NCBI GenBank assembly: GCA_963920635.1
Contig: OY987298.1
Location: 146,728,257 to 146,792,256 of the forward strand
Direction: 5' to 3'
DNA from: Pseudeuparius sepicola
Taxonomy: Eukaryota > Arthropoda > Insecta > Coleoptera > Anthribidae
Length of the DNA: 64,000 nucleotides
The notes beneath the pieces are model-generated. The model did not search any database, was not told where the DNA came from, and was given only the letters and a program-made list of their open reading frames with translations. Shown here piece after piece: positions 34,867 to 45,855 of this stretch; positions within the stretch are counted from its first letter, which is position 1, and each line of letters begins with the position of its first letter. Position numbers and translations under genes: made by a program.

Positions 34867-35914
34867 CACTTACCCAGGGACTCTTTAAAGTAAGGGGACC
34901 CAGAATAATTATACTTTCCAAAGTGAGGCCTATTCTTTCCTCATTCCAATGGTATCAGTGATGCCAAGTATGCCATTTTATTGGAGAATCTATGAATATA
35001 ACAGGTACTTTGATTGTTAGCAAAAATTAATAATGATTTCCATGATTTCTAAAAATTAGACTTGACAATGTTGTGTATACAAGTGCAGAATGTGGCAATT
35101 GTCAAATGAAAGAAATTTATTTTATAGTTGAAATTGATTTCCAGCAATTATTTCCACGAATTTAAGTAATAAGTATGGTAAGTCAGTAGTTCCGATTTTG
35201 CTTATTTAAGAATTTGTCGCTATTGCACCAGGTTCCTCAATCCATTTGTAATATGTATACTTGAACTTTCTTCCCTTGTTGAATGTATCTACCCAAAGAA
35301 CTTTCACAGATTTCGGGATGGACTAATAAGATTAGGTCTACTAGTTCTAATGATGGTAGTTTTTCTCGGTGTTCATTATAAAATGTTCGTAATTTTATTT
35401 CTCTGCCAAGGTACCTCACAAACTTAAAATAAACTTGTAGTCGTAGATAAAAACTCTTTAAAAAAAGACCTGACTGAAGCTACCTGCTTAATAATTTAAA
35501 ATTTTCGAAATACGATTTTTGTTTTGAACTACCTACTTATACGTAATGCCCACGTAATGGGAATTGTAGGATTACTAAAGGTGATACAGGAAAAAGCTGG
35601 TTGCAATTATTGGGACTACTACAGGCGGCCGCATTACCTTTAATTGACACATCTGAGTATCTGGGAGTTAGAAAATTTAAAAATTGTGAATTATGATGGG
35701 AAATATTTTGCCTCCTTTAGAATCTACGGCACTGGCATGTCACATAAAACCTGATGGCAGTTGGACACTGACATATAACATAACCTTGTACCAGCCCCCT
35801 TGTGGTCTCCTTGGAGTCAACAGAAAACAAACTTCCGCTCAAGGCTTCACTTTTCCTATGTGATGGACTGTGACATGCTGGGTCCCCTTATTTTAACGAG
35901 TCCCTGCACTTACC
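34867..35914. mobile_element. hAT-type MITE copy A with target duplication over the exon 6 donor
   Basis: The element proper is 34875-35906 (1,032 bp), with ends CAGGGACTCTTTAAAGTAAG and, read inward, CAGGGACTCGTTAAAATAAG. It is flanked by the 8-bp direct repeat CACTTACC (34867-34874 and 35907-35914). CAGGG ends and an 8-bp duplication are typical of hAT elements. About 500 bp of interior (roughly 35142-35637) is absent from copy B. No recognisable transposase remains; a 60-codon minus frame at 35237-35419 is unassigned. Confidence 0.88.
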
Positions 35915-36179
35915 TAATCTATCGTCAACACTGATTTGACTGCCCATGGACTGCGAGAAGGTCTCGGTCAACTTCTTCTTCTCCTCTAACCTGGCTATCC
36001 TTTCTTCTTCTTCGCGGTTTGCCTTTTGCGTGCTTTCCGCCAACTTTTCGTCTGACAGTAAACTCCTGATATTCCTCCTTCCTCTTTTTCTCGATTCTTC
36101 GTCCGAATCCGCATTTTCCGCATCCTCCTCCCCTTGGCTGCTTTGAATCTTTTTCGGGGTACGCCGTTTATCCATTACG
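35914..36179 (-). CDS. ATRX: ATRX exon 6 (conserved pre-helicase helix)
   Basis: The acceptor is ATTTTTTTAG and the donor GTAAGT (35908-35913). The product contains GRRNIRSLLSDEKLAESTQ and an EEEERIARLEEKKKL coiled-coil-like helix. This matches the conserved block of ATRX proteins immediately before the SNF2 domain. The donor overlaps the 8-bp target duplication of a hAT-type MITE (see findings). Confidence 0.92.
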
Positions 36180-36235
36180 CTAAAAAAATTACAACTTTGA
36201 CATTTACGACAAAAAAATTGGGGGGGATTACTTAC

Positions 36236-36361
36236 AATTCTACCTCACTGTCACTGAAACTGTTGTCGCTCAGATTGAATAATACCTTCTTTGGTGTCTC
36301 TATTTCGGTTTTAATAGCATCATCGTTTATCACAGTAACATCGCTGTCGTTAGAATTATCA
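36236..36361 (-). CDS. ATRX: ATRX exon 5
   Basis: The acceptor is TATTTTTTCAG and the donor GTAAGT (36230-36235). It begins with one base and ends with two. The product is acidic with an IKTEIE (ψKxE) site and TPKKVLFNLSDNSFSDSEVE, a Ser/Asp-rich stretch of the type that lies just ahead of the ATRX helicase. Confidence 0.82.
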
Positions 36362-36418
36362 CTGAAAAAATAATTATTTCGATTGTATTAAAAAATACTT
36401 AAATACGATGGTGTTTAC

Positions 36419-36576
36419 CTAGTTATTTTCGGTTTTTTGGCAAGTAGTTTTTCATCGATCCAACTAGAATTACGTTTGGCACTATTGTCACTTTCGTCAG
36501 ATGACAGTCTTCCACGTAGGAGACTGTCATATTCCCACTGTGACCGTTTACGCTTTTTTCTTCTAGGTAATAATTC
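36419..36576 (-). CDS. ATRX: ATRX exon 4
   Basis: The acceptor is TTTATTTATAG and the donor GTAAAC. It starts on a full codon (ELLPRRKKRKRSQWEYDSLL) and ends with two bases (AG). The ELLPRRKKRKR basic block may act as a nuclear localisation signal (inference). Intron 4, between this exon and exon 5, is very short. Confidence 0.82.
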
Positions 36577-36711
36577 CTATAAATAAACGGACAATAGTAT
36601 AATTACATATCAAGGCAAGAAACTTCTCATTACGCCCGAGGGGTAAGTAGCGAGTAGGGCCCAGGTCAGTTATAACACAAGGATGTAATGAAACTTTCAC
36701 CGAGCTGTATA

Positions 36712-38049
36712 CAAGGTGTCCCGGGTTTTTTGATCGGGACTTTGACATTTTGTAGAAAAACCCATTGTAAGGTGGGTTGCTCATATAGGACTAGGTTCTA
36801 AAGTTCTTTGTTTCTGAGAGTTAGTTAGTTTTGGGGCACATTTTGACAATTTTAACTCAAATTTTATCGTTATGAAACAAGAGTTAACTTTTGTTGAAAA
36901 AGATGCCCTAAAATGATGTACCTGCAAGACCAAAAAGATAACTTCAAAAAAGTTACAAGTAAAAGCACAATCCAAAAATAGCTCAAGTGACGCCCTTTGT
37001 GAGTATGTAGAAATCGACATTTTCAGCTTCCATCCCCAAAAACACAGCAATGCCAAATTTTAGTTCAGCAGTTTGACTATTTCGGGAGTTATTGCCAGAA
37101 TTTAGTTTTAAAAAGAGACTATTTTATTTTTAAGAAATAATTTTTGTAAAAATGTCCACATAAAAAATCTTTTATTTAGAGAAGTTCCTCAAAAAGTGTC
37201 AGCAATTTGAAATAAGCTAAAATTTAATATTTAGGTACACACATTCAGAGCCATTAGAACTTTTAAAAGCAGTTGAGACTGTCTCTCGAATATTTTCGGA
37301 CTTCCGGGATTCAACTAATTTCGACTCAGAACTACATTACGCATTCAAGTAAAGAATATGGTCGCTTTCATAATAAATCTTCAAATTTTATTGTTAAATA
37401 TATTATTTTATCGCAATATTAACAAGAAAATCTGTATTTTTACAGACCGAATTAAACTAACCAAAATTCCCAATCCTAATGCTCCTTTACAAACTCTTAT
37501 AGACAGTGGCTATCCAGGATTAACGTCTGGGTTATAATCAGTTATAAATAACAAAACTCTGTTGATAATTTTAATGAATAAAAACAGAACAAAAACATAT
37601 TTTCTAAAATAAATCTAAAATTTTCTTGCAAAATTTGGTAGCCGGTTTTTTTTTTTGGTATTAGGTATTTTTGGTGCAATCCGTAGAGGGCGTTGCATAC
37701 GCTATCATTATTTAATTTAATTTGCCTTTAATTTTTTAACAGTAAACTTTTACGACATTTTGTGAATGTATCCTCTTCCCACACGTTTTCTAAGCAAAAA
37801 AGGTATACTTGGTGAATAACGCCAAAGCACATTTATTTTATGACGTATTAATTAACTTGTTGTTGTTTTTTTTTGCAAGAAAATTTGGTCGTCTCAAAAA
37901 GTTACTTAAAAAAAATCGAAAGTAAAGTTTCAATTTCAAAACCCTGCATCTCGAAAACCAAACATCTGCGGACCTATATGTTCATATGAACTTTTCGTCA
38001 TATTTTCCATTTTTCTTTTTAATTTTTCAAGTTATTACCGGACACCCTG
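36712..38049. mobile_element. TA-flanked element with TACARGGTGTCC ends (ATRX intron 3)
   Basis: Left end TA then CAAGGTGTCCCGGG; right end CCGGACACCCTG then TA. About 1.34 kb. Its left half resembles 62800-63110: both share TTATCGTTATGAAACAAGAG, GATGCC(C/T)TAAAATGATG and AAAAAGATAAC(T/C)TCAAAAAAG. No transposase is recognised. Confidence 0.5.
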
Positions 38050-38607
38050 TATAACATAAAAATAATTCTTCTTCGAACCAGTAAAATCTATATCACAAAA
38101 TCAAGTATTCTTTTTTTGGTCTTGAGCTCGTCAAATATCTCCTCTGGAGAGGTATTTTAGGGTACACATAAAGGTGTGTGCATTCAGTCGGTTTTCGCTA
38201 ATATTGTTTCTAATATAAATTTTTAAAATTTTCAGCTTTGAAAATGTTGTTTCTGGCACACTGTAATCGTGCAAAATATGTTTAGTAGGTTGTTTTGCCT
38301 AATTTACAGTTACGAGCTGCGACCGAAGGAGTGTGTGCATGATATACGGCGGAGCGTTCTCAAATCTACTGCACAGGTTTTAATTTCGACAAGACAAGAT
38401 GAAACAAATAACAAATTGTAGATGTTTGATGTTCACTGCATTTTCAGATTAGGCCAGAAGTATATAATTTTTGGTATTAATAATTTTGATATTACAAATC
38501 TCGTTTATCTCGACAGCTCTGGGGGGGCAATTGCTCCCTTTGCCCCCCCCCCCTGAATACGCCACTACTGACAGACAAACAAATCATTTGATAATTAAAA
38601 AATGCAT

Positions 38608-38688
38608 TGTCTGGGATTTGAACTGACGATAAAATAAATGACCCTATCAGAGGCACGCCAAATACCAGTTAGGCTATGGCCACTGCTG
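38608..38688 (-). repeat. tRNA-derived SINE-like sequence
   Basis: Read on the minus strand, TAGCCTAACTGG is a good pol III A box and AGTTCAAATCCC a good B box, separated by GCCTCTGATAGGG-type sequence. Upstream GTGGCCA and downstream CAGACAATGC do not pair as a tRNA acceptor stem. It is more likely a SINE head than a working tRNA gene. Confidence 0.5.
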
Positions 38689-39033
38689 AAGATTGTTTTC
38701 ATAAACTCGCTAATATCTGACATTGACATTGAAGTAATTAGTAGTTTCTTGTTTTGACTTGATTTTTGTTATTTCATGCGCTTGAAGATAAAATACTATA
38801 CGTTACTCCGAGTAGAAGGTATTTTTGTGCTTTTTTGTGTCAGCCTCACCTTCAGTTCAGCCTTCAACCTCTGGCCTCAGCACAAAAGACTAACTCAAGT
38901 ACCCTAATCCCCGACTTTTCCAGGTCACTAAGAAGCCTGGTCTTGTAACGAAACTGCTCTTTAATGCGCCCGATACAGATTTCAAGTTGCAAGTAAATAA
39001 ATTGCTAAATGCAAATCTCATCGCGCCACTCAC

Positions 39034-39367
39034 ATCCTCCTTCTTCGGCTTCCTCTCCTTCCCCTCGTCCGTGTCCGACTCGTATCCGCCTTCCGACGCG
39101 GTATCCGCTATCGTGTCCAGCAGCGCGTCGGCCATCCGCCTCTCGTCGTCCTCGTCGTCGGGCTCGAGCGGCGCCACGCCTAGGTCGTCCGGGTCGCTCC
39201 ACCCCGGCTCGTCGTCGCCCGACAGCTCCAGCGACGACCCCGTCGACGTCGAGCTCGACGACGAGCCGGACCGCCGCGCCTTCGCCCTCTTCAGCCGGAG
39301 GCGCTTGCGGGCGCTGCGCGACAGCCGCCGCCGCCGCGGGCCGTCGACGGTCGAGATGTCGCACAGC
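39034..39367 (-). CDS. ATRX: ATRX exon 3 (basic then acidic linker)
   Basis: The acceptor is CCCCCGGCAG and the donor GTGAGT (39028-39033). It starts with one base that completes the Arg codon of exon 2 and ends on a full codon. The product runs LCDISTVDGPRRRR, then a Lys/Arg-rich helix, a poly-Ser/Thr run, and an acidic stretch ending ERKPKKED. Family function of this linker is not defined. The exon is extremely GC- and CpG-rich. Open frames on the opposite strand are shadows. Confidence 0.8.
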
Positions 39368-39624
39368 CTGCCGGGGGAGACGACGGGGTTAACTGGAACG
39401 GGGCGGTCGGGCGCACCTACCTTGCCGAGACGAGTCGCCGTTCGACGTGAATTGGGGGGGATGGGAACAAAGTTGCTCGAATTTTGGAGGTTTCGAAAGT
39501 TTTAAATTTTCACGAATTTGCTTAGTAAACTGTAACTATGAACTGCCAAAATTAATAAATTTGTCATCTGTCATTGTCATTCTGTGATATCGACAGAGTG
39601 TTGAGTAACCATGTATTTCTATTG

Positions 39625-40242
39625 GTTATAACCAGGGACTCTTTAAAGTAAGGGGACCCAGAATAATTATACTTTCCAAAGTGAGGCCTATTCTTTCCTC
39701 ATTCCAATGGTATCAGTGATGCCAAGTATGCAATTTTATTGGAGAATCTATGAATATAACAGGTACTTTGATTGTTAGTAATAATTAATAATGGTTTCCA
39801 TGATTTCTAAAAATTAGAGTTGACAATGTTGTGTCTACAAATGCAGAATATGGCAACTGTCAAATGAAACAAATTTATTGTATAGTTGAAATTCTTTAAT
39901 TGTCACATCTGAGTATCTGGAAGTTAGAAAACTTAAAAATTGTGAATTATGATGGGAAATTTTTGCCTCGTTTAGAATCTATGGCACTATCTATCACATA
40001 AAACCTGATGGCAGTTGGACACTGACATATAACATAACCTTGTACAGTTGGCTTCAGAGGAAACCGAACGACGTAAAGCCATTTTCTTGAGACTTTTGAA
40101 GTAAAAATAGTCAAAATCCATTTCACAATTGTGGTCTCCTTGGTGTCGACAGAAAACAAACTTCCTCTCTAGGCTTCACTTTTGTATGTGATAGACTGTG
40201 AAATGCTGGGTCCCCTTATTTTAAAGAGTCCCTGGTTATAAC
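39625..40242. mobile_element. hAT-type MITE copy B (ATRX intron 2)
   Basis: The element proper is 39633-40234 (602 bp). Its ends match copy A (CAGGGACTCTTTAAAGTAAG on the left; GAGTCCCTG on the right) and it is flanked by the 8-bp duplication GTTATAAC (39625-39632, 40235-40242). Near 40050-40130 it has a segment absent from copy A, so both copies are different internal deletions of a longer parent. Confidence 0.88.
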
Positions 40243-42980
40243 AAACTTGTATCATAACACATCTTAATATTATAGTCTAAATAAATCAAGTTTGGTACTG
40301 GAAAAAAAATTATATTGGGAAGTTTGCAAAACCTCTGAAATGTAGACTTACAAATCTGGGAAGCAATTTGTTTGCAAGAATTTTGTCATTTCATAAGGTT
40401 GTGACCATCAACAGGAAATTGCTGGTAACTTTTTAATGTAACCAGACTGGGTAACCACAATAATTTTAATTCAATATTTGAATTATAAAAAGTTTCCTTT
40501 TCAAGGACATTCACACACAAGCATTTGTTTTAGAAATGGCCTCCTAGATCAATATTAAACAATTTCCTAAGGTGACAATGACATTGCCAAAACAAGACAC
40601 CAACAGGTGAACATATTACCGAAACCTGCTAACTTGATAACATCAAGCAGGCCAAAACGACATTTCCATGGCCTACTATTCATGTGGTGGCTTGATTTGG
40701 TGGTTTCATGGCCATTTTTAAAACAAGTGCTAACGTCGTGCGATATATATGTCATCCCAAAGGAAATTTTAAAAATAACTAAAAGTTGGTATTTTTGCAG
40801 TAGCGTACTTGAAAATTTCAATTTTTATTTCAAAAAAATGCGGAAATTTGTGGGGTTGTGCAACTACTTCTTGGGACACCCAGTACTTTGTTAAAATATT
40901 CACGACAGATGCGGAAAAACAGAAAATATTTGTTGTTTCACTTCCCATGCCCAACTGATTTTTATTATTATTTTGTTTTGTTTTAGGTCATATGTTTATA
41001 TATTTTTTTATGGTCCATGATTTGCTCTAAAACACAAGAATTTAATATACTGTTTATGCAAGGATTATTTAATAATTTAAGTCTGCGAAAAACAGGTAAA
41101 TGTCAAAATTAAATGTTCGCAAGAGATCTATTAGTCCTCGATTTCAACATCGGAGGCCCCTGGGCGACGTAGGACTTCGCTCCTCAGCACAAAAATACAA
41201 AACCTAACCCTTAACCATTCTAAATAATAAACAACCAGTGCTAGGGACTTTTTGTTCTCACTAGTTGTGAGTTTGTTTCTCACTGTTGGCAATAAAATTA
41301 AGCATGCGCAAACTGAGATTTTCTTTAATTTTAATGCAAAAGTTAAAAGTTGGTCAACTTTTACGTTCCGTTAAATTATGCTGCATAAACACTCCCATCG
41401 AATAACATAGATTTTAACTTCATTGCAATGGCGAATTTGTGTTGTGAAAGTAGACAGGAGCTGTCAAATGTAAAAAATGTTATGTTGGAATATCGGTCAA
41501 ATATTGTCAAATTAACAATCTACATTCATTAATATCAGCTTTTTTAAAGTAAAAAATGCCTTTCTTTTCTTCTAGGTTCATTTTCTTGCAAAATGGAGCT
41601 CCCACCATTTAAATTTTAGTTTGTGGCTAATATCAAACTTTTCTTTTGCCGATGTTAAATGAAAAGTAACTAGAAATCTTTAAGCAAATTTGAAATAAAA
41701 TGTCACAAGTTATTATTATTTTTAATAATATCACACACTCGCACACATTAAACTTTGAAAAACTTAAAATATTTTTTCTATAACCTAGCTTTCTGCAGCT
41801 GATTATTAATCGTCACTTTCAAAGAAAATTGTGACTATAAAATTAAAAAATATATCCTAAAAAAAATAAAAAAAACACTGCTATGTACTACTTACTTAGT
41901 ATTATCTGTACCACCAATTTTCTTTAAATTAAGATCAATAGCCTCCCATGATTTACACAACTTGAAACAAATTGTTTGATTAAGACTGTTCTGTAGTTTA
42001 TTAGATGTCAAACTCGTTTTTTGAGAATGTTTTGATTAATTCAAAACTATGGCTCCTTTAAGCTTTACTTAAATATTCAACATTCAAATGTTGTTATAAA
42101 AATACCAGTCAATTCGGAATAGAATGAAAACTCGTGTTTTGACACAATACAAATTTATTTTCCTAGAAACATTTATGCGAAATAAAGCTTACAAGAGACA
42201 GAAACGTGAATTATGTGTCTCTTAGTGCAAAATTTTCAATTAAACGAAATATTCGGATAAAACCTACTTTTGCCAACAGACTATACAGTGTGATTAAGTT
42301 TTGTTCTGGGAGACTTCAACAGAAAAACAGAATAACTTTTTTATAAGTCGCCGGGTTTTCAAAATGTGTGTTTAATTTTTTGTTGATTAAACGTTATATT
42401 TTCAATATTTCCAACTGTATAAAGATATTCTTAAGGAAATTTGGCACACAGCATGCAGTGATAAAATGTGATAAATCAAAGTTCTCCAAATAGACAGTGG
42501 CAGAGACATGGGAAACCTACAAATATATTATAAACAAAAAATACCAATACAGCTCTCTTAATAGAAAATGTTGTTTTCCACATTTGGGTATTTTTATTTT
42601 ATAACAGAAGTTGCTTTTTTTTTGTTTCTTAATTTCCTTAATGTAAAAAAAGATTTAATTTGATAAAAGGACACCTTTAGAACAAAAAAGTGTTCAGTGA
42701 GAAAATTATAACTTGCCTCTGTCAAAAACCACTTGTGTGGTAATAACTAATTATTAATCTTGTATGTAATTTTAACGCAAATGTGACTTTATTTTAAAAG
42801 AAGAAATAGGTGACAATATAATAGTTGGCTTTGGATGCTTTTATTGTTTTCTGTGATAACTTTGACATTTTGCTCAAATCTGGCACAGAAAATACAGGGT
42901 GTTTAAGAACCGACACAGAGCAGGAGCATACAGGGGAGCCTAAAATAAGGTGATTCAACGCAACTTACCTCTATACTAAA
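40243..42980. other. Long intronic stretch (ATRX intron 2), nothing firm
   Basis: About 2.7 kb of AT-rich sequence. Short open frames on both strands (for example 40567-40894) match nothing I know. A small GC-richer hairpin-like patch lies at 41130-41190. Confidence 0.3.
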
Positions 42981-42984
42981 TTGC

Positions 42985-43965
42985 ACCCCTGAGAAGTTAT
43001 AGGCCTTGAAAGTGGGCTTGAAAATTAAAAAAAAAATCAATATCTCAGTTATTTTTTAACTTGGAAAAACCAAATTTGGTACACGTTGTGGGTGTATCAA
43101 GGGCATTAATCGACAGAAAACATAGTTCAATTGTACCATTTTAAAGGGTTGATACAGAGTGATGCACCCTAAAAATGTGACAGAACTTTTTTTGTCCGTT
43201 GGCGGACTTACAAAATTGTTACTTCGTGTTATGAAGAATTTAATTCTAAAACTTTTTTTACTCGTTATTTTTCGAAAAACTTTATCGCTTTCGCCAAAGA
43301 CGCGAATAACTGAAGACATGTATTGCAGATGTGATATTAAAAATCTTTGAAAATTCAAAAGTTGGCTATGAAATTAAAAGTCAAACTTGAATAACAACCA
43401 TTTAATGGAAAAATAGTCTAAACGACAGGAATAACAATAATTTGCACTAAAGAAGAAGAAATTGTTGAAAATGATCACCGTTTTATTATCATTTTATTTT
43501 ATTGTTATTTCTGTTGTTTAGTTTCTTTTTTCATTAAATGTTTATTATTCAAGTTTAAAGTTTAATTTCATAGCCAACTTTTAAATTTTCAAAGATTTTA
43601 AATATCACATCTGCAATACGTTTTTCAGTGATTCGCGATTTTGAGAAAGCGATAAAGTTTTTCGAAAAATAACAAGAGTAAAAAAGTTTTAGAACTAAAT
43701 TCTTCATAACATAAAGTAACAATTTTGTAAGCCCGCCAACGGACAAAAAAGTTCCGTCACATTTTTTGGGTGCATCACTCTGTATCAACCCTTTCTTTAA
43801 AATAATACAATTGAACTATGTTTTCTGTCGATTAATGCCCTTGGTACATCCACAACTTGTACCAAATTTGGTTTTTCCAAGTTGAAAAATAACTGAGATA
43901 TTGATTTTTTCGAAATTTCAGAGCTCACTTTCGAGGCCTATAACTTCTCAGGGGTGCAAGCAGTG
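42985..43965. mobile_element. Fold-back element, about 980 bp (ATRX intron 2)
   Basis: The left arm contains CCTGAGAAGTTATAGGCCTT, AAACCAAATTTGGTACA, ATTAATCGACAGAAAACATA and TGTCCGTTGGCGG; the right arm carries the inverse of each in reverse order. The centre is near 43470. A TACAGGGTG word lies just outside at 42894. Confidence 0.8.
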
Positions 43966-44643
43966 TTTTGTTTTATAGGTTATGAAAACCTTGGGAAAAA
44001 TAATAATTCCAGTTCATATGCTTTTAAGATCTTAGATGTTTGTACTCAATTTTTGCCAGGTAAAATGTTATTAGATTTTATGCTATACAACTTGAAAAAA
44101 TACGAAATCTAACGTCACTTTTGCTGTCGGCAACCCCCTCTTAAGCTTATTTTCCAAATGCATTGATATTGGGGTTCATTATTAGATGTTGGCTAATCTA
44201 CAAATTTGTAAAATTATGTTTTATAATATAAATACAATCTACTTAAAATTAATTTGGAAATTAATTAATTTTTTAAAAGAGCATTTAACAAAAAGATATG
44301 AGTGTACCCACTGGTTATTTTGGAAATTCGGTATAATACACATAATCATTGGACGATGTGTGCCAAATTTTGAATTTCTTTAAAGGTTGGAAGAATAAAA
44401 AATAAAATGTGGCTGCTGGAACAAATTCAAACCACAAAATAGTCAGCAGACCATGTCGAAAACAAAATAAATATGTCGATACGAAAATAAATAAAATAAT
44501 AAAAAAATAAACATTATTATTATTACAACACGTCATACACTTTAAGGCCTAACTAAGTCAACTCTATCGATTTCTTTGGCAAACGAAACTAGTTCAGAGT
44601 CCCCAACAACCGCGACATTCTCGGCCTGCCCCTCGTCCTATAC

Positions 44644-44952
44644 CTATCTATGTCGCTGTCCGAAGTGGTGGCCGACTTCCTCCGTTTCCTCTGTGGCAAC
44701 GTGTTCGGAATGTCGGAACCATTGGCGTTGAGCCGCTCCAGCTTGACCGTCAGATCGCGGATGTGGACGGCGGGCCGATCGTCGGAATCGGAGTCGGGCT
44801 CGACTTTGACGTGCGGCGGGTTCTCGTCGGCGGATTCGCCGCCCGTCGGCGATGTGTCCGACACGACGTCCAAGTCGGACCTGTCGATGTCGATGTCGCT
44901 GATGTTGGAGGAGACGCGGCCGGACCTGGCCTCCTCGAAATCCGAACCGGGC
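44644..44952 (-). CDS. ATRX: ATRX exon 2 (acidic Ser/Asp-rich region)
   Basis: The acceptor is TCCATTTTCAG and the donor is the weak AG/GTATAG. The exon starts with one base and ends with two, matching both neighbours. It encodes a Ser/Asp-rich segment with two ψKxE sites (VKVE, VKLE), the first followed by an acidic patch, and a basic patch (QRKRRKSATTSDSD). It is notably GC-rich against its AT-rich introns. If the donor is ignored the frame stays open for 17 more codons to a stop at 44589-44591 (see findings). Confidence 0.75.
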   Translation of the reverse strand, partial: ARFGFRGGQVRPRLLQHQRHRHRQVRLGRRVGHIADGRRIRRREPAARQSRARLRFRRSARRPHPRSDGQAGAAQRQWFRHSEHVATEETEEVGHHFGQRHR

Positions 44953-45416
44953 CTGAAAATGGACCATCCGGAATGAACGCAGTCGTTCAAATTCGATAAT
45001 TTTGTTTGTTTGTTTTTTTCGTCAAAAGACACTAACCAAAGAAAATATCTTTTCTTGAAATCGGCAGTAAAGTGTCCCAAAATCGTCATTAAAAGCTCAG
45101 AAATCGGCACTGAAGTAACCCATTATTGTACGCTTTTTTCAATAAGTAGGCCTTGGCGAGATGTAAACATCAAACGTCAGACGCGGAGCCGTCGCCCGTC
45201 AAAAGTGACCAAATATTGAAAACCCGGCCAATAAAGGCCCATTTAACTATTCGTACACATTGCGAAATTGTTACCTATAGCAGCGCAATCTATCAGTACA
45301 AATATTTTAGTAGGTTTGAATATCAATAGATTTATTATGGAGGCTGCACAACAAGCAGCAGTTTGGTTTTTCTATTCGAAGCTGCCGTGTCTTTGTCATA
45401 CTTGACCTAGGTAGAG

Positions 45417-45471
45417 CGATCATCAAAGTCAAGCAACGCCGCCCGTAGTCAGTACATGGACGGGTGATCCC
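45417..45471 (+). repeat. 5S rRNA-derived fragment
   Basis: CGATCATCAAAGTCAAGCAA then CGCCG and GTAGTCAGTACATGGACGGG then TGATCC follow the order of the 5S rRNA internal promoter (AAGTTAAGCAACG, GTTAGTACTTGGATGGGTGACC) with scattered changes. The 5' third and the 3' third of a 5S gene are missing, so it is a pseudogene or the head of a 5S-type SINE. Confidence 0.6.
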
Positions 45472-45599
45472 TTATTATTATTTTCTTGCCCATGTGGTTT
45501 ATTTGCCTCGGCCAGAGGCCTCGGCAACTAAATTCCACATGAGTTATAAAAAGTTGAACTTCAGTGCCTTGGTACATAAATAACTATTCTACACAATGA

Positions 45600-45793
45600 A
45601 TAGGGTAGTTGGCCACTTTTCAAATCAATTCAAATCAATTTCAAATTGAAAATAAACAACTTCAAATTGAGAATTGCTCTTGTTGATAAGTGTTTTTTTA
45701 TATCATGAAGTTATTGATTTTCAATTTAATATTGAATATTCTCAATTTGAAATTGTTTATTCTCAATTTGATATTGACTAATCCCAATTTGAA
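45600..45793. repeat. CAATTTGAA minisatellite, left part
   Basis: Degenerate units of about 20 bp built on CCCAATTTGAA(G/A)TTGACTA. The same minisatellite resumes at 62013-62125, on the other side of the transposon block. Confidence 0.7.
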
Positions 45794-45817
45794 CCCAGAC
45801 AACACAAAATATTTTTA

Positions 45818-45853
<36 letters not shown>
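45818..45853. repeat. (TAA)n microsatellite, R4 target, left
   Basis: An uninterrupted run of about a dozen TAA units directly precedes the 5' end of the first R4/Dong-like copy. Confidence 0.9.

Positions 45854-45855
<2 letters not shown>

Noticed and set aside
38520..38576. G- and C-runs ending in TACGCCACTACTG, like a hAT end
   Set aside because: No matching opposite end was found, so no element can be delimited.
38987..39505. Several long frames on both strands
   Set aside because: Shadows of GC-rich ATRX exon 3; only one frame has matching splice phase.
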